Positions 57,495 through 64,000 of a stretch of 64,000 bases of DNA are shown here, in pieces. The notes under the pieces are model-generated. The model made no database searches and had not been told where the DNA came from. It saw nothing but the letters and a program-made list of their open reading frames with translations. Source of the DNA: Hibiscus mutabilis (taxonomy: Eukaryota; Streptophyta; Magnoliopsida; Malvales; Malvaceae); assembly GCA_019671005.1 (NCBI GenBank), contig CM033728.1, positions 25,495,099 to 25,559,098 on the forward strand, given 5' to 3'. Numbering within the stretch: the stretch's first letter is position 1; the number at the start of each line of letters is the position of its first letter. The translations under genes and the position numbers were made by a program.

Positions 57495-59068
57495 TGTTGT
57501 AGACTCTTTAGGTGAATGCTGGCAAAAGTGGTAGAAAATATGTATTAGAAAATATAAGAATGTACCAAAAGGAGTCTTTTACGTGCAAGTATACATGGTC
57601 TGCAAGTAATACAGCTAGTAAGCTGAGTATCGATCCCACAGAGATTGTCTTGGAATTCAATTGCCTTGTTGGTTACTTGCCTTAAGAAAATGTTGATTTG
57701 AATTGAAATTGGGTTTGGAAAAAAATTAAAAAGTAAAGAAATGAAAGTAAAGTAAAGACGTTGTCAAGGAAGGTGTTTTAATGAATGATGGGTGTTAGCA
57801 GGGAATGTCTGGTTTTCACGTTATTCATGTTGTGCCAACCTTTAACAGCAACCTGTCTTGGCATTATTTTCTGAGCATATTCAAAAGTAGCAAAGCCTCT
57901 CTCGATGGTCATTGCCTTAAACTGATCATGTAAAAACCTCTATATCTCTATAGTGGATCCAATCGATACTCCTAAGGGGTAGATTTCACTCCCAAAGTAA
58001 GTTCATCTACTTGAACGACTTCTCTTGAGGCTTCTCTCCTCAGTATTCAACAACTTAATCGTTGCCACCCTAAGTCTGTTAAGATATTAAGGAGAAATAG
58101 GCCAGCAGTGCCAGCTCTCGCTTCGCAGAGTATTTAGAAAACATTAAAGTATGCCGAATAGACAAAACATTGCCAATGAAGATTTATTATTAAAAACTAC
58201 AGCATGAAAATAACATAAAACCCAAACATCCCCCACCAATTATTAAATTAGTTCATGGTGAGGGATTTAACCAAAAATCCATAAAGTTTTCGCAATACAT
58301 CATCATTAAAAGCAAAATAAAATAACTTAAAAGAGAGAAAGAGCTAGAAAGGGTCTCTCGATGAAGCCCTTCAAGATCCAGGCTTCTCGGCCAAGTTGGT
58401 CGACCACCCTTCCATGGTGCAGCCGGTCGTCAATCGTCACACACACCAACTCCTCACGATCCAATCCTCCCTCTAAAGTCTAGCTTGGTTGGTGTTTAAA
58501 TAGCGTGCGAGGAAGGAATAGGATGAGCTCTTCAAATTTTGAATTTCAACTGCCCAAGGGATAAGGGATTATCTTCTTATCCAAATTTGAATAAGATCTG
58601 ATCTGGCTAAGGCTGACGTCATCCTGCCGACGCTGCCCTGGCATCCAAGCTTGGCATGAATTTGCCAACAAGTCTTGGCACCATCTTATCCTCTATTTTT
58701 CGGAGATTGTTCCAATTGCTATTTTTTCGGAGCCTGATCATGTCCTATTTTTTTGGGGTCCAACAGCCTCTTGGCGTGGCATCAAGTTCACTTCTCTGCC
58801 ATCCAGTGTTTGGCATTGTCTGTCCATCTACGCCAACAACACTCGGCATTCTCTTTGACATTCCTTCCTAAGGTGCTTTCCTGGGCCAAATCCTATGCCA
58901 AACCTGCAAAATTGCGAACAAAATAACCCCTCACACTGGCATAGATGAGACTCTAAACTCTCTATGCAGATGCATGATTCTAACATCCTAATGCAACTAA
59001 ATGTAGCTAAAAACAAGCAAAAGCACTGTAAAATTCACATTAAAAACAGTACTTTTGGAGAGGTAACA
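57495..59068 (-). repeat. Athila 3' LTR (1574 bp)
   Basis: On the + strand it starts TGTTGTAGACTC and ends GAGAGGTAACA, giving TGTT/AACA termini, and it directly adjoins the PPT. It has no coding. A block ATCGATCCCACAGAGATTGTC near 57631, found in many plant LTRs of this lineage, lies close to the minus-strand 3' end. The left end is fixed by the E gag homology that stops at 57494. Confidence 0.75.
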
Positions 59069-59081
59069 CACCCCCAAACCT
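59069..59081 (-). other. Athila polypurine tract
   Basis: The minus strand reads AGGTTTGGGGGTG immediately before the LTR start TGTTACC. A close copy of the core occurs at 60015-60030. Confidence 0.75.
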
Positions 59082-60134
59082 AACTCGTTGCTTGTCCTCA
59101 AGTAATGCAATCAAAATAAAAACAAAAACTGTGAAAAAGTTACCTCGACAAAATTTTGGTTGAATGCCAACATGTGTTGGCAAGCAGAATTTGACTCTAT
59201 TTCTGTCCTCAGTATCTCAGTGCAATAATGCCAAATAGGTAGTAATTCAAGTGTAGCAATATAACTCTAGTTAAAGTTCATGAAGAGTGCATGATGTGTG
59301 GGCAATATGCATCAAGTATCCTTTCACTCCCTTAGACAAATTTTACTACCTAAACTCATATTTGTTTTATTATATATTTTTTTCTTGCCAAGGGTTTCTA
59401 CTGGCATTCTTTTAAGCTTGCTTCGTGACACTATTTAGCGTGAGAGATAAGAGGGAGCATACCAAGAATCCCCAGTTTAATCTAAATATCACTAGGCTTT
59501 CTCTTCAACTCATACCCTAAGGTTTTGGACTTGAGAACTAAGAGGGAGCAAACCACGAAGCCCCAAGTAGCATATTATCCTAAGGTAGAGGAGAGTTCTA
59601 TTTTTTGCTTGCCTTGGCAGAACATTGATGCCTTATGTATTTCTTTTACAATGGCATAATTTTTTTCTTTTTTTTAAATCTGAGCATGGTTTCAAAAGGT
59701 CTAAGTTTGCTAAGGAACTAGGTACATACTACGTGTTAACTGTACGTTCAATTCCCTAAACTAGAGATTAATTGCCAAGCTAACCTGGCATACTATTTTG
59801 TTGGCATGGCATGACAACTAAAGATTAAAGTTTCCTCATTGGACAGACACTTAGATCATATTAAGCTTGCCTAACAATTGTTATCATTTTTCTAAATTAT
59901 ACCGAGGTAAAATTTTATTTTTTTAGTGGTTCGGTATGCATCCATTCTAAATGACCTAGATGGCATGGCAGCAGAAACTAAACATGAAATGCATGACATA
60001 AATGTGAAGAAATGCACACCCCCAAACCCAAGATGTGCATTGTACCCAATGCATGAAACAACACATAAACAAAAAAATAGAATAAAATAAAATGTATGTT
60101 CATCTGAATGCAATGTAATGAAATATAAAGGAGT
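59082..60134. other. Athila spacer between env-like ORF and LTR
   Basis: Non-coding. It contains two related blocks, AAGAGGGAGCATACCAAGAA (59449) and AAGAGGGAGCAAACCACGAA (59541), each next to CCCCAGTTTAA or CCCCAAGTAGC, and the extra PPT-like CACACCCCCAAACCCA at 60015-60030. No RNA gene is seen. Confidence 0.6.
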
Positions 60135-61113
60135 TTAGGAAGAAGAAGACTCCCCTTTGGAGACTTCTTCTAGTGTGACTCGGGTCTTCCTCTTTATAAA
60201 TGACCCACAATCATGGGCCATTCTCTTTCTTCCCTTCATTGTTGGCTTTGCGGCGTTGGAGGCTCAAACATCCCGAAGGACTCCCTCCACAATCTTGGCA
60301 GGGCTTGATGCGGTAGGAATAGCAGTGGCATCAGACTGAGCATGCTTCACTGGTGGTGTGGCAGGCTTCTTGGTAGACTTTACTTTGGCAGACTTGGCTT
60401 TGGGCTCCTTTGATTCAATCTCAGAGTCAGAACTGGCAGACTCAACTTGAACTGGAGACAGTGGGACTGTAGTATCAAACTCTGAATTGGCTGGCATAAC
60501 TGGACTAGCTGGCATGGCATTATCGCTGGCAGAGAGCTCGGCAGGGAAGTCTGGAAACTCCGGCACAAAATCAATTGATAATTTTGTAAGAGCCTCCTTA
60601 ATCACCGCATCCCTGGCCTAGATGTAGTGTCCCAGCTTGACATTGAGCTCCTCAGCCTCTTCACCGTACGGTGCCCCTTGGATGACACTGTCTATGATGT
60701 GCCAGGCTCACACAGATCTGCTAGCAGACTCTTTCTCTTGGCAGTATTCATTGAATCAGCGTACTCGAAATACTCATCCTCTGCACCATCTAACTCAAAC
60801 ATATTATTAATATACCCTTCATCGAAATGAACACATTTACCTCTAATCATCAAGAATGGCGAATCCTTGGTCACAAGGTGCGCATAGAATTCTTGTACGA
60901 TTGTGGCATAGACCTCCCATTTTTACTAGCAGAACTGAGTCCATTTGTGCAAGTTAATCGTAGACATGACTTTTGGAGGAAAGCTATTGTTTTTCCCTGT
61001 GTTGAGGTCAAAGTGCTTCTCATAGCAAAAACTCATTGAGGTAAAGTTGGATTCAAACTTTTTCTAGATTTCCTCATTGAAAAATCGCTTGAAAGAAGTA
61101 GAGGAAGAAGCCA
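60135..61113 (-). pseudogene. Athila env-like ORF (broken)
   Basis: The start MASSSTSFKRFFNEEI at 61113 is followed by a stop, then KKFESNFTSMSFCYEKHFDL and MSTINLHKWTQF, the typical beginning of the ORF downstream of pol in Athila elements. 60874-60692 gives FLMIRGKCVHFDEGYINNMF (domain annotated elsewhere as a putative plant transposon protein), and 60605-60264 an acidic/serine-rich then lysine-rich stretch (ESKEPKAKSAKVKSTKK). After a frameshift the tail is basic (MKGRKRMAHD ... KRKTRV). No signal peptide or clear membrane segment is visible, so envelope function is doubtful. At least three breaks. Confidence 0.7.
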
Positions 61114-61732
61114 TTGAAAACTCGTTGAAGAAACTTGAAATGGTGATAAAGAAAAATGACGATTTGGATTTTGTTTTTTTACTTGCTTATCGGAAGGAAA
61201 GTAAAAAGTGAGAGAGAGTGATGTTTGGTTTCTTTAACCGACAAGGGTAAGAAAGTGAAAGGTTTTGGGTTGGTTGAGTTTTAATGGGAGTAGTAATTAG
61301 GGATAATGATGGGAAATAAAAAGAATTAATTTAAAAATAGGTGGAGTGATCAGGTTGAAGTGATAAGGTGATAAGTGATAAGATAGGGTAAGGATTGGAG
61401 TGATAAGGTAATTGATTTGAAAATTAAATTTCAACCAAAATTTGGGCGGCTAGGGTTTAACAACTCACTTATTTTTCTTTATTGGGCCGATAAAACTAGG
61501 GTTTTTCCCTCTTACTTCAATCTTTTGTACCGCTGCATGCCAAGTTACTCTGGCACTGCGTCTGGCAGATTTTTCTGTTAAGGCGTTGGCTCCTGCCAGC
61601 AACCCTGGCAGTGTTCCTGGCACAATGAATCTGCGCAACTCAAAGGAAACCTTTCAACACATTAAAGGAATAAATACATGGAACTTAGAAAGAAAAATAA
61701 TTAAAAACCTAAAAACAAAGAGAAACACTAAC
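61114..61732. other. Spacer between Athila pol and env-like ORF
   Basis: Non-coding, A-rich near 61200-61450. At 61540-61622 TGGCA/TGCCA is unusually dense (six in about 85 bases). Confidence 0.5.
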
Positions 61733-62790
61733 CTAATATTTACAAAAGTTCAAACCTGACGGTGTTTTCATGTTACCTACCAAGAGGATCACCTCTTTGG
61801 CATTGTTTTGATCACCTTCCATGTAGTGCATTAAACATTGGCAATTCACCTTAAAAATTTCTCCCGTCTTCAAGTTCTTAATGTCCACAGCTCCATGAGC
61901 ATAGGGCTTCACAACTTCATAAGGACCCATCCACCTTGATCTGAGTTTCCCTAGAAACAACTTAAACCGTGAGTTGAATAGCAAAACACGTTGGCCTACC
62001 TCAAACTATCTTGGCATTATCCTGCTGTCATGCCAACATTTTGTTTTTTTCCTTGTAGATCTTGGCGTTCTCATAGGCTTGCAATCTGTATTCCTCCAAC
62101 TCAATTAGGTCAAGTAACCTTTTTTCTCCAGTAGCTCTCCATGCCATGCCAAGTGTTTTGATGTCCCAATAGGCTTTATGCTCAAGCTCCACTAGCAGAA
62201 GGTAAGGATTTTTGAAAATAGGTCTAAACGGTGAAGTACCCAAAGGAGTTTTAAACACAGTCATGTAAGCCCACAAGGACTCATCTAGTCTCAAGGACCA
62301 GTCCTTCCTTGATGGATTAACAGTCTTCTCTAAGATGTTTAAAATCTTAGCTTGCCTATTTGTTTGTGGATGATATGCTGTGGCAATTCTCTGTTGTATA
62401 CCATACCTGCACAAGGCTTTACAAATTAGAATACATTTAAAATGAGTGCCCTCATTGTGAATAATCACTCTAGGGGTACCAAATCTGGTAAAAATGTGTT
62501 TGTGCAAGAACTTGGCAACGGCCTTGGCATCATTTGTTGGCAGGGCCACAGCCTCTACCCATTTAGATACATAGTCAACAGCCACAAGAATATATACATT
62601 ATCGAATGAAGGTGGAAAAGGACCCATAAAGTCTATCCCTCATACATCAAATAAATCCACATGCATAATGTTTTGGAGCGGTAGTTGGTGTCTGCCAGAG
62701 ATGTTTCCTGTCCGTTGGCATCGATCACATACCTTGGCATACTCGTGGGCATCCTTATATAGTGTGGGCTAAAAGAATCCTGACTACAGT
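61733..62790 (-). pseudogene. Athila integrase, catalytic residues changed
   Basis: 62627-62028 carries MGPFPPSFDNVYILVAVDYV and SKWVEAVALPTNDAKAVAKF, with the first catalytic Asp just upstream in GIDFMGPF after a stop. The second Asp region reads IIHNEGTHF where the family has an Asp (N here), and the catalytic Glu region reads HPQTNRQAKILN with Lys at the Glu position. Upstream (62784-62640) KDAHEYAKVCDRCQRTGNIS holds the second Cys pair of the zinc finger, with stops. Downstream a separate segment (61984-61733), LFNSRFKLFLGKLRSRWMGP and HGAVDIKNLKTGEIFKVN, is the C-terminal SH3-like part. A stop-containing joint links them at about 62010. Confidence 0.85.
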
Positions 62791-63185
62791 ACCTTGGCAG
62801 CAGTTTTTACTCCAGCAAAGTGACCTTCATATGGTGCGGCATGGCATAAATGCAATATGTTATGCTGTTCATCCTCAGGCACACACCGGCGGATCACATG
62901 GTTAGCACACTGCTTGAACAATATTGGCTCATCCCAATAGTATTTCCTGACTTCCCGCAAGAACCTTTTCTTGGCATTGTATGCCAAATCTGGTGGCAGA
63001 ATGTTACTCACCAAGTAGTTGACAATATCGGCATACCATGGCATGGCATTAACTGCAAGCAAATACTCATCAGGAAATTCATCTCTTATCAAGTTGGTCT
63101 TACCATCTTCAAGATGATGCTCTAATCGTGAGAGATGATCAGCTACTAGGTTTTCACTGCCATTTTTCTCAGATTTCAAGGTCAA
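62784..63185 (-). pseudogene. Athila RNase H tail and integrase zinc finger start
   Basis: The open segment reads EKNGSENLVADHLSRLEH (end of RNase H/linker), DEFPDEYLLAVNAMPWYADI, NYLVSNILPPDL, FLREVRKYYWDEPILFKQC, VIRRCVPEDEQHNILHLCH and AAPYEGHFAGVKTAAKVL. His residues of the HHCC finger are in LHLCHAAPYEGHFAG. It overlaps the preceding ORF by 17 bases in another frame, meaning one small indel separates the two halves of the polyprotein. Confidence 0.8.
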
Positions 63186-64000
63186 ATTCTTGGAGTAGGA
63201 GCGTCCATCGGATTAGCCTAGGCTTGGCATCATTATTTGCCAAGAGATACTTCAATGCTGAATGATCTGTAAAAACCACAACTTTGTTACCAATTATATA
63301 AGATCTAAATTTGTCAAAAGCAAATACAACTGCAAGAAATTCTTTCTCGGTTGTAGAGTAATTTATTTGTGCTTCGTTTAAGGTTCGGCTGGCATAGTAG
63401 ATGGCATGGAAAACCTTGCCATGCCTTTGTCCCAAAACTGCTCCGACGATATAGTCACTGGCATCACACATGAGCTCGAAAGGCTCATTCCAGTCCGGTG
63501 CCACAACTGTAGGGGCATTGATCAACTTTTCTTTAAGCTCCTGAAATGCTCTCAAGCAAGAATCATTAAATGCAAAAGTGGCATTATGTTCTAACAACAA
63601 GCATAAAGGTTTAGCAATTTTTGAAAAGTCTTTAATGAAACGCCAATAAAAACCGGCATGTCCTAAGAAACTTCTTATACCTTTGACACTTGTTGGAGTC
63701 GGTAATTGCTTGATTACCTCAACTTTTGCTTGATCCACTTCTAACCCTCTCCCAGTTACCTTGTGCCCGAGAACGATGCCCTCCTTCACCATGAAGTGAC
63801 ATTTTTTCCAGTTCAACAGTAGGTTTGTCTCTATACATCTCTTCAAGACTTGCTCCAAACTCTGAAGACATTCCTCAAATGTTTTGCCAAACACTGAGAA
63901 ATCATCCATGAACACTTCGATGTTGTGCTCGATCATATCAGAAAAAATGGACATCATGCAACATTGAAACGTTGCCAGTGCATTATATAGGCCGAATGGC
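63169..64000 (-). pseudogene. Athila reverse transcriptase and RNase H (partial at edge)
   Basis: The frame is open to the window edge; its first residues there are PFGLYNALATFQ, so the ATG at 63957 is not a start. Active site EVFMDDFSVFGKTFEECL has the FMDD typical of Athila. Then follow LNWKKCHFMVKEGIVLGHK, the thumb LPTPTSVKGIRSFLGHAGFY, and RNase H with LMCDASDYIVGAVLGQR, TTEKEFLAVVFAFDKFRSYI and VFTDHSALKYLL, ending LLLQEFDLEI. Within the visible 262 codons there is no stop, and RNase H acidic residues (D, E, D) are all present. The break with the next segment (63169-63185) argues for a pseudogene. Confidence 0.88.

Larger units (their letters stand above)
57495..64000 (-). mobile_element. 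Athila-type Ty3/gypsy element, 3' half
   Basis: In + order: 3' LTR (57495-59068), PPT (59069-59080), non-coding spacer, env-like ORF (61113-60135), spacer, IN, RNase H and RT running off the window. The order pol, spacer, env-like ORF, PPT, LTR together with the IN motifs (DFMGPFPPSF, YVSKWVEAVALPTNDAKAV) is that of the Athila lineage. It is inserted in element E's gag. The possible 5-bp duplicate at the left is TTCTT (57490-57494), and the other side is outside the window. Confidence 0.88.

Overview
The window is a stretch of plant nuclear DNA made almost entirely of nested LTR retrotransposons. I found no convincing host protein gene, tRNA or rRNA. Only plant lineages fit the elements: long-LTR chromoviruses of Tekay/Del type (LTRs of about 3.3-3.55 kb), an Athila-type Ty3/gypsy element with an env-like ORF, Ty1/copia remnants, a second long-LTR family called X here, a TRIM/LARD-like non-autonomous family, an L1-type LINE tail, tRNA-type SINEs and a MITE. 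The AT-rich, gene-free, layered structure suggests pericentromeric heterochromatin, probably of a eudicot. The species cannot be fixed from the sequence.

Layout. 1-2542: old Tekay-like LTR pieces. 2543-2615 plus 25410-26080 plus 29631-30979: one plus-strand Ty1/copia 3' end (RT/RNase H remnant, tail, PPT, 1.09-kb LTR), split by two later insertions. The larger insertion is Tekay element A (2616-25409, minus strand). It is bounded by a perfect CGTGT target-site duplication, and removing it rejoins the copia RNase H frame. A's 3' LTR is itself interrupted by two X-family LTRs (4976-9351, TSD AAACT; 10117-12192, TSD TTTCT). A's integrase is interrupted by an oppositely oriented Tekay copy, B (about 12420-17734). 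The second insertion in the copia tail is a Tekay solo LTR (26081-29630).

30980-43095 is a mosaic of smaller elements: two SINE copies, a TTCGG-rich degenerate tract, a three-copy tandem array of an LTR-plus-internal unit (32559-36896), an X solo LTR with TSD CAAAA (37631-40519), a LINE ORF2 tail, and a MITE. 43096-57494 is a second Tekay cluster: minus LTR C, plus-strand gag piece F, the best-preserved minus-strand element D (46860-54233), a plus-strand LTR end, and minus-strand gag-pol E. 57495-64000 is the 3' half of a minus-strand Athila element inserted in E's gag and running off the window edge.

Every retroelement protein region carries stops or frameshifts, so the elements look non-autonomous as they stand. 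The most unusual signals are dense short motifs that differ by family: GTACCGATAC-type sites in Tekay LTRs, AAAACAGTCC spacer repeats in an X LTR, and roughly 8-fold excess of TGGCA/TGCCA along the whole Athila segment. Another is a nested inverted repeat conserved in the Tekay LTRs that encloses a different minisatellite in each subfamily.
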